A stretch of DNA of 11,048 nucleotides, taken from NCBI GenBank assembly GCA_009702305.1, contig WLIH01000034.1, positions 1-11,048 of the forward strand. The letters are read 5' to 3'. Position 1 is the first letter of the stretch. Each line of letters starts with the position of its first letter. The stretch is from Actinomycetota bacterium (GTDB lineage: Bacteria > Actinomycetota > Actinomycetes > Propionibacteriales > Nocardioidaceae). This document shows positions 5,652 through 11,048 of this stretch, piece by piece. A model generated the notes under the pieces. That model was not told where the DNA came from. It saw only the letters and a program-made list of their open reading frames with translations, and did not search any database. Made by a program: the position numbers and the translations under genes.

Positions 5652-6812
5652 TCAGGGGGTGACGCCGTTGGCGACGAGCGCGGCGTACGGGTCGACCGGG
5701 TCGCCGCCACCGGGGCGGACCTCGATGTGCACGTGCGGGCCGGTGACGTGGCCCGTGGAGCCCACGGTGCCGATGACCTGTCCGGCGCTGACCACGTCGC
5801 CGGGGGAGACGTTGATCGAGGTCTGGTGGCAGAACCACAGCTCGGTGCCGTCGGCGAGGGTGATCACGGTCTTGTTGCCGTAGGCGCCGTCGAAGCCGGT
5901 CGAGGTGACCGTGCCGCCGGCGATCGCCATGATCGGGGTGCCCGGGTCGGCCGCGAAGTCGAGGCCGGTGTGGTAGCTCGACCAGAGGCCGTACTCCCCG
6001 AAGGTGGCCGTCAGGCGGTAGTAGGCCGGGTCGACCGGCAGCACCCAGCGGTTGGCGGCCAGGTCGGCGGCGCGCTTCTCCGCCTTGGCCGCGAGGCCGG
6101 CGACGGCGGCGTTGTGCTGAGCCGCCTGCGCCTCGATCGGCGGCACGGCGGTGCCGGTCGCGTCGCCCAGGGCGTCGCGTCGCGAGTCGCGGCTGATCAC
6201 GATCCGGCCGTCGGCGTCGACGCTCGCCACGCCGCCCGAGCCGTTCATCGCGCCGATCTGGCCGAAGCGGGCCGGACCGTCGACGAGTTGGGTGTGCGAG
6301 GCGCTGATCGCGCCCGCCGCGGAGATCGCCAGGGCGGCGATGCCGACGAGGATCGGGGCCGAGGGCAGGCGACGGGCGAACGGGCTGCGGGTCGTGGTCT
6401 TGACCGCGCGGCGCTTGCCGGGCACCGCCGGGCGCAGCGTCGTGGTCGTCTCGCCGGTCCGGGCGAGCGTCGCCGACGCGCGCAGGTCGGCGCGGCGCAG
6501 CGGCAGCACCTCGGTGTCGTCGGAGACGAACGAGGTGGTCTGGTCGACCGGCTCGAGCTCGGCGAGCACGCGCGCGATGGTGGCCGTGTCGATCAGCGAC
6601 GGCGCGGGCTCGGCCGGGCGGGCGACGCGGCGACCGACGTACGGCGCTGCGGGAGCCTCCTGGACCAGGGTGTCGCCGGCCGGGCGGGCGACCCGGCGGC
6701 CGACGTACGGCGCGGGGTCGGGCTGCGGCGCGGGCCGAGCGGAGGGGGAGTCCTGGAGGGTCTCCGAGGGTCCTCGACGAGTATCGGGGACTTCCGCTCG
6801 GTGGTGACCCAT
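5652..6812 (-). CDS. Membrane-anchored M23-family metallopeptidase (murein endopeptidase)
   Basis: This 386-residue protein probably cuts peptidoglycan cross-bridges outside the membrane. A basic, Pro-rich cytoplasmic region (1-150) carries a 12-residue motif twice, APYVGRRVARPA at 34-45 and 56-67. One helix follows (about 152-171, PILVGIAALAISAAGAI), then an Ala-rich likely coiled coil (about 226-254). The M23/LytM domain (about 256-380) keeps all expected metal and catalytic residues: His281 and Asp285 (HTGLDF), His329 (WFCHQ), and His360 and His362 (GPHVHIEV), so it should be active. The ATG at 6812 is chosen because GGAG lies 10 nt upstream and the next residues MGHHRAE resemble starts of related actinobacterial M23 proteins. 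An upstream GTG at 6974 would add 54 residues of poor composition and overlap the likely promoter. The gene is transcribed divergently from sucC and converges on pcrA. Confidence 0.93.
   Translation of the reverse strand: MGHHRAEVPDTRRGPSETLQDSPSARPAPQPDPAPYVGRRVARPAGDTLVQEAPAAPYVGRRVARPAEPAPSLIDTATIARVLAELEPVDQTTSFVSDDTEVLPLRRADLRASATLARTGETTTTLRPAVPGKRRAVKTTTRSPFARRLPSAPILVGIAALAISAAGAISASHTQLVDGPARFGQIGAMNGSGGVASVDADGRIVISRDSRRDALGDATGTAVPPIEAQAAQHNAAVAGLAAKAEKRAADLAANRWVLPVDPAYYRLTATFGEYGLWSSYHTGLDFAADPGTPIMAIAGGTVTSTGFDGAYGNKTVITLADGTELWFCHQTSINVSPGDVVSAGQVIGTVGSTGHVTGPHVHIEVRPGGGDPVDPYAALVANGVTP
6611..6713 (-). repeat. Direct 37-bp repeat inside the M23 gene
   Basis: Positions 6611-6647 and 6677-6713 match at 35 of 37 bases and are offset by 66 bp, that is 22 codons in frame. 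They encode the two APYVGRRVARPA motifs of the cytoplasmic tail. The protein motif is fully conserved, while both base differences are silent or neutral in effect, suggesting duplication followed by selection. Confidence 0.85.
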
Positions 6813-6813
6813 G

Positions 6814-6833
6814 AAGCAAGTACTCCGTTGCTT
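6814..6833 (-). promoter_or_regulatory. Hairpin holding the M23 Shine-Dalgarno in its loop
   Basis: In the leftward transcript AAGCAA and TTGCTT form a 6-bp stem around the 8-nt loop CGGAGTAC, which contains the GGAG ribosome binding site. The stem ends 1 nt before the ATG. The arms are AT-rich in a very GC-rich genome. It could control translation, or be a DNA operator palindrome. Confidence 0.55.
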
Positions 6834-6841
6834 GGTGCTGG

Positions 6842-6862
6842 CGTTTCGCGGGGGATGAAACG
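6842..6862 (-). promoter_or_regulatory. Second hairpin in the M23 5' leader
   Basis: CGTTTC (6842-6847) and GAAACG (6857-6862) form a perfect 6-bp stem with a 9-nt loop. It lies just downstream of the candidate transcription start, so the predicted leader of about 55 nt is nearly filled by this hairpin and the one around the ribosome binding site. Confidence 0.5.
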
Positions 6863-6873
6863 GGCGAGCCCAG

Positions 6874-6904
6874 ACTGTAACGGACGGATCGCGTGACCCG
6901 ACAA
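6874..6904 (-). promoter_or_regulatory. Candidate promoter of the M23 gene
   Basis: On the reverse strand a -10 TACAGT (6874-6879, fits TANNNT) is preceded by TTGTCG (6899-6904) with a 19-bp spacer, slightly long. The predicted start near 6867 gives a leader of about 55 nt. This is the best match in the region, but was found by eye only. Confidence 0.45.
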
Positions 6905-6981
6905 ACTGGACCGGACCGATTGTGCCCAGACCTTGCGCTGCCTGTCCGGGTTTCGTGAAGATTCGCGCCCGCACCCCCGGA

Positions 6982-6997
6982 CATGACCTATGTCACG
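6982..6997. promoter_or_regulatory. Candidate CRP/GlxR-family operator upstream of sucC
   Basis: The 16-mer CATGACCTATGTCACG matches the actinobacterial cAMP-receptor consensus TGTGANNTANNTCACA at 9 of 12 fixed positions, including the whole core TGA-N2-TA-N2-TCA. Its centre is about 58 bp upstream of the predicted sucC transcription start, close to the class I activator position. It also forms a perfect 5-bp inverted repeat, GACAT/ATGTC, at 6980-6994. Confidence 0.4.
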
Positions 6998-7035
6998 TCT
7001 GGCCCCAGGCCTCGTCGTGGCGCCCCGGACGGGAC

Positions 7036-7041
7036 TAAGGT
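7036..7041 (+). promoter_or_regulatory. Candidate -10 box of the sucCD operon (TAAGGT)
   Basis: TAAGGT fits TANNNT and lies in an otherwise GC-rich stretch. I see no clear -35, which would be consistent with an activator-dependent promoter. It predicts a start near 7048 and a leader of about 97 nt. Confidence 0.45.
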
Positions 7042-7042
7042 G

Positions 7043-7091
7043 CCGCGGGAACATTCGCGGCCCCGCCCTGCCCTGCCGCGTGCTGACGCGG
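7043..7091 (+). other. Two small stem-loops in the sucC leader
   Basis: CCGCG (7043-7047) pairs with CGCGG (7056-7060) around an 8-nt loop, and CCGCGT (7076-7081) pairs perfectly with ACGCGG (7086-7091) around the tetraloop GCTG. Both lie between the candidate promoter and the start codon. The first would overlap the predicted transcription start, so only the second is likely to form fully in RNA. A function is not established; GC-rich leaders often form such stems. Apart from these and the promoter elements, I see nothing else in the 332-bp gap 6813-7144. Confidence 0.35.
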
Positions 7092-7144
7092 TCCGTCCTG
7101 TGCCGCGCAGACATCTGATCGTTGACTAAGAGACTGGTGAATCA

Positions 7145-8311
7145 GTGGACCTGATGGAGTACCAGGCGAAGGAACTCTTCGCCAAGCACGGCGTCGCCAC
7201 GACGCTCGGAGAGGTCGTCGAGACCGCTGAGGCCGCCAAGGCCGCTGCCGAGAAGATCGGTGGTGTCACCGTCATCAAGGCTCAGGTCAAGGCTGGTGGC
7301 CGCGGCAAGGCCGGCGGCGTCAAGCTCGCCAAGACCGCCGACGAGGCCTTCGAGCACGCCTCCAACATCCTCGGCATGGAGATCAAGGGTCTGACCGTCA
7401 ACCGGGTGCTCGTCACGCCGGCGACGCCGCCGGAGGAGGAGTACTACTTCTCGTTCCTGCTCGACCGCTCCAACCGCCAGTACCTCTGCATCGCCAGCGT
7501 CGAGGGCGGTGTGGAGATCGAGGAGGTCGCCAAGACCAACCCCGAGGCCGTGCGCCAGATCGCGATCGACCCGGGCACCGGCGTCGACGAGGCCAAGGCC
7601 CGCGAGATCGCGACCGACGCCAAGTTCCCCGAGCCCGTCTTCGAGCAGGCCGTGACGATGATCCAGGCGCTCTACCAGGTCTTCGTCGAGGAGGACGCGA
7701 CGCTCGTCGAGGTCAACCCCCTCGCGCGCCTGGCCGGCGACAAGCTCGAGGCGCTCGACGGCAAGGTCTCGCTCGACGAGAACGCCTCCGAGGTCCGTCA
7801 CCCCGAGCACGAGGAGTTCGTCATCCGCGACGAGCAGGACCCGCTCGAGGCGAAGGCCAAGGACAAGGGCCTCAACTACGTCAAGCTCGACGGTCAGGTC
7901 GGCATCATCGGCAACGGCGCGGGTCTCGTGATGAGCACCCTCGACGTCGTCGCGTACGCCGGCGAGGCGCACGGCGGCGTGAAGCCGGCGAACTTCCTCG
8001 ACATCGGTGGCGGCGCCAACGCCCAGGTGATGGCCGACGGTCTCGACGTGATCCTCAACGACCCGCAGGTCAAGAGCGTGTTCGTCAACGTCTTCGGTGG
8101 CATCACCGCGTGCGACGAGGTCGCCAGCGGCATCAAGGGCGCACTCGAGATCCTGGGCGACTCGGCCACCAAGCCGCTCGTCGTCCGCCTCGACGGCAAC
8201 AACGTCGAGAAGGGCCGCCAGATCCTCGACGAGCTCAACCACCCCCTGGTCACCCAGGTCGACACGATGGACGGAGCGGCCGACAAGGCCGCCGAGCTCG
8301 CCAACGCCTGA
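7145..8311 (+). CDS. sucC: Succinyl-CoA synthetase beta subunit
   Basis: This 388-residue subunit is the same length as the Escherichia coli protein. With the alpha subunit it converts succinyl-CoA, ADP (or GDP) and phosphate into succinate, CoA and ATP (GTP) in the TCA cycle. The N-terminal ATP-grasp part (about 2-205) shows [16 protein letters not shown] (45-60) and the metal-site segment LVEVNPLA (187-194). The C-terminal CoA-ligase part shows [12 protein letters not shown] (256-267), [10 protein letters not shown] (284-293) and [11 protein letters not shown] (317-327). The GTG at 7145 is favoured because GGTGA lies 4 nt upstream and [12 protein letters not shown] is the usual actinobacterial start; ATG at 7154 is the alternative. 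sucD follows after 24 bp, so the two are one operon. Nucleotide specificity cannot be decided by eye. Confidence 0.97.
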   Translation: MDLMEYQAKELFAKHGVATTLGEVVETAEAAKAAAEKIGGVTVIKAQVKAGGRGKAGGVKLAKTADEAFEHASNILGMEIKGLTVNRVLVTPATPPEEEYYFSFLLDRSNRQYLCIASVEGGVEIEEVAKTNPEAVRQIAIDPGTGVDEAKAREIATDAKFPEPVFEQAVTMIQALYQVFVEEDATLVEVNPLARLAGDKLEALDGKVSLDENASEVRHPEHEEFVIRDEQDPLEAKAKDKGLNYVKLDGQVGIIGNGAGLVMSTLDVVAYAGEAHGGVKPANFLDIGGGANAQVMADGLDVILNDPQVKSVFVNVFGGITACDEVASGIKGALEILGDSATKPLVVRLDGNNVEKGRQILDELNHPLVTQVDTMDGAADKAAELANA

Positions 8312-8335
8312 GGCCGGAAGAGAGATAGAAGAGCA

Positions 8336-9229
8336 ATGTCGATCTACCTGAACAAGGACTCCAAGATCATCGTCCAGGGCATCACGGGCGGGATGGGTGC
8401 CAAGCACACCAACCTGATGCTCCAGGCCGGTAGCAACATCGTCGGCGGCGTCAACGCGCGCAAGGCCGGCACGACCGTCGAGCTCAACGGCCAGGAGCTG
8501 CCGGTCTTCGGCACCGTGGCCGAGGCGATGGCCGCGACCGGTGCCGACGTCTCGGTGGCCTTCGTCCCGCCGGCGTTCACCAAGGACGCCTGCATCGAGG
8601 CCATCGACGCCGGCATCGGCCTGCTCGTGGTCATCACCGAGGGTGTGCCGGTCCAGGACACCGCCGAGGTGTGGTCCTACCTGCAGAGCGCGGCCAACAC
8701 GGCCGGCACCCGGATGATCGGCCCCAACTGCCCGGGCATCATCACGCCGGGCGAGTCGCTGGCCGGCATCACCCCGCACACCATCGCGGGCACCGGTCCG
8801 GTCGGTCTCGTGTCGAAGTCGGGCACGCTGACCTACCAGATGATGTACGAGCTCAAGGACTTCGGCTTCTCGACCGCCATCGGCATCGGCGGCGACCCGA
8901 TCGTCGGGACCACCCACATCGACGCCCTCGCGGCGTTCGAGGCGGACCCTGACACGAAGGCGATCGTGATGATCGGCGAGATCGGCGGAGACGCCGAGGA
9001 GCGTGCGGCGGCCTACATCAAGGACCACGTCACCAAGCCGGTCGTCGGCTACGTCGCGGGCTTCACCGCCCCCGAGGGCAAGACGATGGGCCACGCCGGT
9101 GCGATCGTGTCGGGCTCCTCCGGCACCGCCCAGGCGAAGAAGGAGGCCCTCGAGGCGGTCGGGGTCAAGGTCGGCAAGACGCCGTCCGAGACCGCGGCCC
9201 TGATGCGGGCCATCCTGCAGGCGCTCTGA
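8336..9229 (+). CDS. sucD: Succinyl-CoA synthetase alpha subunit
   Basis: This 297-residue subunit binds CoA and carries the phosphohistidine of the reaction. The Rossmann-type CoA-binding domain (about 1-130) has the signature [12 protein letters not shown] (14-25). [10 protein letters not shown] (129-138) and [10 protein letters not shown] (160-169) open the ligase domain. The catalytic histidine is His253 in [13 protein letters not shown] (248-260), matching E. coli His246. All key residues are present and the length is normal. The ATG at 8336 is preceded by purine-rich GAAGAG at 8328-8333, a close Shine-Dalgarno. It is co-transcribed with sucC and ends at a strong hairpin 14 bp past its stop. 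Confidence 0.97.
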   Translation: MSIYLNKDSKIIVQGITGGMGAKHTNLMLQAGSNIVGGVNARKAGTTVELNGQELPVFGTVAEAMAATGADVSVAFVPPAFTKDACIEAIDAGIGLLVVITEGVPVQDTAEVWSYLQSAANTAGTRMIGPNCPGIITPGESLAGITPHTIAGTGPVGLVSKSGTLTYQMMYELKDFGFSTAIGIGGDPIVGTTHIDALAAFEADPDTKAIVMIGEIGGDAEERAAAYIKDHVTKPVVGYVAGFTAPEGKTMGHAGAIVSGSSGTAQAKKEALEAVGVKVGKTPSETAALMRAILQAL

Positions 9230-9243
9230 CCGACCCCCCCCAC

Positions 9244-9281
9244 CCGCCGCGCCGGGCCGTGATGACGGCCCGGCTCGGCGG
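9244..9281 (+). terminator. Strong hairpin terminator after sucD
   Basis: A 10-bp perfect stem, GCCGGGCCGT (9251-9260) with ACGGCCCGGC (9265-9274), has the tetraloop GATG. After one C/T mismatch it extends by six more pairs, CCGCCG (9244-9249) with CGGCGG (9276-9281). Only a short ATTT follows. Position and stability make it a clear intrinsic-type terminator for sucCD. Confidence 0.85.
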
Positions 9282-9324
9282 TCGGCATTTCCCGCGACGG
9301 CCTACCGGCGGGTACGGCGTGGTG

Positions 9325-9354
9325 TTGGCCGGGTGCCGGGGGGCGTCCTAGTGT
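9325..9354 (+). promoter_or_regulatory. Promoter of the glutamate dehydrogenase gene, leaderless
   Basis: A -35 TTGGCC (9325-9330) and a -10 TAGTGT (9349-9354) are separated by 18 bp. The next gene's GTG begins 7 nt after the -10, exactly where transcription should start, and there is no Shine-Dalgarno in front of it. This is the typical layout of an actinobacterial leaderless mRNA. Confidence 0.7.
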
Positions 9355-9360
9355 CGGTGC

Positions 9361-11048
9361 GTGTCAACGACGACGCACGACGACAAGTCCGACCTGCTCG
9401 CGAAGGCGACCGACCTGGCCCTGGCGGGCAGGGGATCCGGCGGCCCGCCGCACGCCGAGGTGGGTGACCTGCTCCGCGCCTACTACCGCCACGTCGCGGC
9501 CGAGGACCTCGCCGGGCGCACCGACGTGGACGTCTACGGCGCACTGGCCAGCCACTTCCGGCTCGCCGGGTCGCGCCCGCAGGGCACCGCCCGGGTGCGC
9601 GTCTTCACCCCGACGCTGGCCGAGCACGGCTGGTCGGCCGGCGGGCACAGCGTGGTCGAGGTCGTCACCGACGACATGCCCTTCCTGGTGGACTCGCTCA
9701 CGATGGAGTTGAGCCGCCAACTGCGCGATGTGCACCTGGTCGTGCACCCCCACTTCGACGTCCGCCGCGACATCACCGGCGCCCTGCAGCACGTCGGCGT
9801 CGTCGACGACGGTGCGGTCGAGCCCACGGGCGACACGGTGCGCGAGTCCTGGATGCACGTCGAGATCGACCGGGTCCGTGACGGCGACGACCCCGAGGCG
9901 ATCGTCGAGCGGATCCAGGCCGTGCTGCGCGACGTGCGCGAGGCGGTCGAGGACTGGTCGCGCACTCGGCAGCGGATGCTCGACGTGGTCGCCGAGCTGC
10001 GCAGCGATCCGCCGCCGCTCGACGCCGACGAGGTCCGCCAGGGTGCGGAGCTGCTGGAGTGGCTGGCCGACGAGCACTTCACCTTCCTGGGCTACCGCGA
10101 GTACGTCCTCGAGCACGTGCCGGCCGACGGCGACAGCGAGGAGGGCGAGACGCTGCGCGCCGTGCCCGGCACCGGCCTGGGCATCCTGCGCGCCGACCAG
10201 TCGCTCTCCGAGTCGTTCGCCCGGCTGCCCGACCCGGTCAAGGCCAAGGCGCGCGAGCGCACCCTGCTGGTCCTGGCCAAGGCCAACTCCCGCGCGACCG
10301 TGCACCGCCCGGCGTACCTCGACTACGTGGGCGTCAAGACCTTCGGCGCCGACGGCGAGGTGACCGGCGAGCGCCGCTTCCTCGGGCTCTTCTCCTCGAC
10401 GGCGTACGCCGAGTCGCTGACCCGGATCCCGCTGCTGCGCGAGCGCGCTGCCGCGGTGCTGCGCGCGAGCGGCTACGACCCCCGCTCGTACGCCGGACGA
10501 GCGCTGATGGACACCCTCGAGAGCTACCCGCGCGACGAGCTCTTCCACACCGACGTCGACGAGCTCGGTCCGATGGCCGAGGCGGCGATGAACGCCCGCG
10601 AGCGCCGCTCGGTGCGCGCGATCATCCGTCCCGACAGCTACGGGCGCTACGTCTCGGTGCTCGTCTATCTCCCGCGCGACCGCTACAACACCGGCGTGCG
10701 CGAGCGCTTCAGCCAGATCCTCTCCGAGCGGCTCGGTGCCACCTCCGTGGAGTTCACCGTGCGGATCAACGAGTCCACCACGGCGCGCGTGCACTTCGTC
10801 GTGCACCTGCCCGCCGGCGAGATGCCGCCCGAGATCGACACCGCGGACCTGGAGCGCCGGCTGACCGAGGCCTCGCGCAACTGGCGCGACGACTTCATCG
10901 GCGCGGTCATCGCGGAGTACGGCGAGGAGGTCGGCTCGGTGCTGGGGAGGCGCTACCTCGACTCGTTCCCCGAGGCCTACAAGGAGGACTACGCCGCGCG
11001 CACTGCGGCCGTCGACCTCGGTCGCCTCGAGGGCATCGCCGGGGAGGA
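9361..11048 (+). CDS. NAD-dependent glutamate dehydrogenase, large type (N-terminal part only)
   Basis: The frame is open from the GTG at 9361 to the window edge: 562 residues of a protein that is usually about 1,600 residues (the 180-kDa class known from Streptomyces clavuligerus and mycobacterial GDH). It oxidises glutamate to 2-oxoglutarate and ammonia with NAD. What is visible is the N-terminal regulatory half with ACT-like modules: HSVVEVVTDDMPFLVDS (96-112) followed by LVVHPHFDVRRD, FTFLGYREY (240-248), RFLGLFSSTAYAES with the downstream PLLRERAAAVL region, and SVRAIIRPDSYGRYVSVLVYLPRDRYNTGVR-type sequence around 420-447, all characteristic of this family. The catalytic and nucleotide-binding core lies beyond the window. 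It starts 131 bp after sucD but has its own promoter behind a terminator. The start is set by the leaderless promoter; no better start is seen. Confidence 0.93.
   Translation, partial: MSTTTHDDKSDLLAKATDLALAGRGSGGPPHAEVGDLLRAYYRHVAAEDLAGRTDVDVYGALASHFRLAGSRPQGTARVRVFTPTLAEHGWSAGGHSVVEVVTDDMPFLVDSLTMELSRQLRDVHLVVHPHFDVRRDITGALQHVGVVDDGAVEPTGDTVRESWMHVEIDRVRDGDDPEAIVERIQAVLRDVREAVEDWSRTRQRMLDVVAELRSDPPPLDADEVRQGAELLEWLADEHFTFLGYREYVLEHVPADGDSEEGETLRAVPGTGLGILRADQSLSESFARLPDPVKAKARERTLLVLAKANSRATVHRPAYLDYVGVKTFGADGEVTGERRFLGLFSSTAYAESLTRIPLLRERAAAVLRASGYDPRSYAGRALMDTLESYPRDELFHTDVDELGPMAEAAMNARERRSVRAIIRPDSYGRYVSVLVYLPRDRYNTGVRERFSQILSERLGATSVEFTVRINESTTARVHFVVHLPAGEMPPEIDTADLERRLTEASRNWRDDFIGAVIAEYGEEVGSVLGRRYLDSFPEAYKEDYAARTAAVDLGRLEGIAGE

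Noticed and set aside
5255..5710. Repetitive open frames across the repeat cluster on both strands
   Set aside because: Their repeated peptides (such as HSTSEAELGGQG) are translations of the 36-bp tandem array; 36 is a multiple of 3, so frames stay open. No ribosome sites or protein-like composition.
6813..6960. c-di-AMP (ydaO-type) riboswitch before the M23 gene
   Set aside because: Such riboswitches often precede actinobacterial wall hydrolases, but I could not find the conserved core segments, and the predicted leader is too short.
6813..6974. Longer M23 protein starting at GTG 6974
   Set aside because: It would add 54 residues lacking features and run through the best promoter; the internal ATG at 6812 has a GGAG and a typical N-terminus.
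7142..9094. Long reverse-strand open frame of 650 codons opposite sucCD
   Set aside because: Same antisense artefact; it runs across two well-identified genes and their spacer.
9364..10806. Reverse-strand open frame of 480 codons opposite the dehydrogenase gene
   Set aside because: The plus strand encodes a recognisable large glutamate dehydrogenase with its own promoter; the reverse frame has no family features.

Overview
The window is chromosomal DNA from a high-GC actinobacterium, most likely Nocardioides or another member of the Nocardioidaceae. The evidence is strong G/C bias at third codon positions, GTG starts, TANNNT-type -10 boxes with an apparent leaderless promoter, a 180-kDa-type NAD-glutamate dehydrogenase, an actinobacterial PspC-histidine kinase, and an intergenic repeat of a kind I associate from memory with Nocardioides-like genomes. 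The genus is an inference. I see no phage, transposase, CRISPR array, tRNA or rRNA.

Left part (1-2871): an envelope-stress-type signalling module. A PspC-domain membrane protein (cut by the left edge) is divergent from a histidine kinase whose sensor half is itself a PspC domain plus membrane helices. The kinase gene overlaps a LuxR/NarL-type response regulator gene by 4 bp. A 119-residue four-helix membrane protein of unknown function follows 10 bp later, so the three rightward genes are probably one operon.

Middle (2872-6812): a perfect 12-bp stem-loop separates the module from pcrA/uvrD1, a complete UvrD-type helicase with a C-terminal Tudor-like domain. pcrA converges on a leftward M23 endopeptidase anchored by one membrane helix. 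The roughly 350-bp gap between them is filled by a repeat cluster: three copies of one palindromic intergenic element in both orientations, plus a 36-bp tandem array that re-uses one arm of it. The M23 gene has a short structured leader and a duplicated 12-residue motif in its cytoplasmic tail.

Right part (6813-11048): a 332-bp divergent control region holds candidate promoters for the M23 gene and for sucC, plus a CRP/GlxR-like operator. It is followed by sucC-sucD (succinyl-CoA synthetase, TCA cycle), a strong terminator, and a clear promoter that appears to start transcription on the GTG of a large NAD-glutamate dehydrogenase gene running off the right edge. sucCD and this dehydrogenase both act around the 2-oxoglutarate node but look like separate transcription units.

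I did not find a convincing undescribed multi-gene system. The items most worth a second look are the PspC/PspC-kinase/regulator module with its small membrane partner, the repeat cluster at 5334-5615, the M23 leader and tail repeats, and the sucC operator. Two real genes, at 1-420 and 9361-11048, are open at the window edges and were translated by hand.
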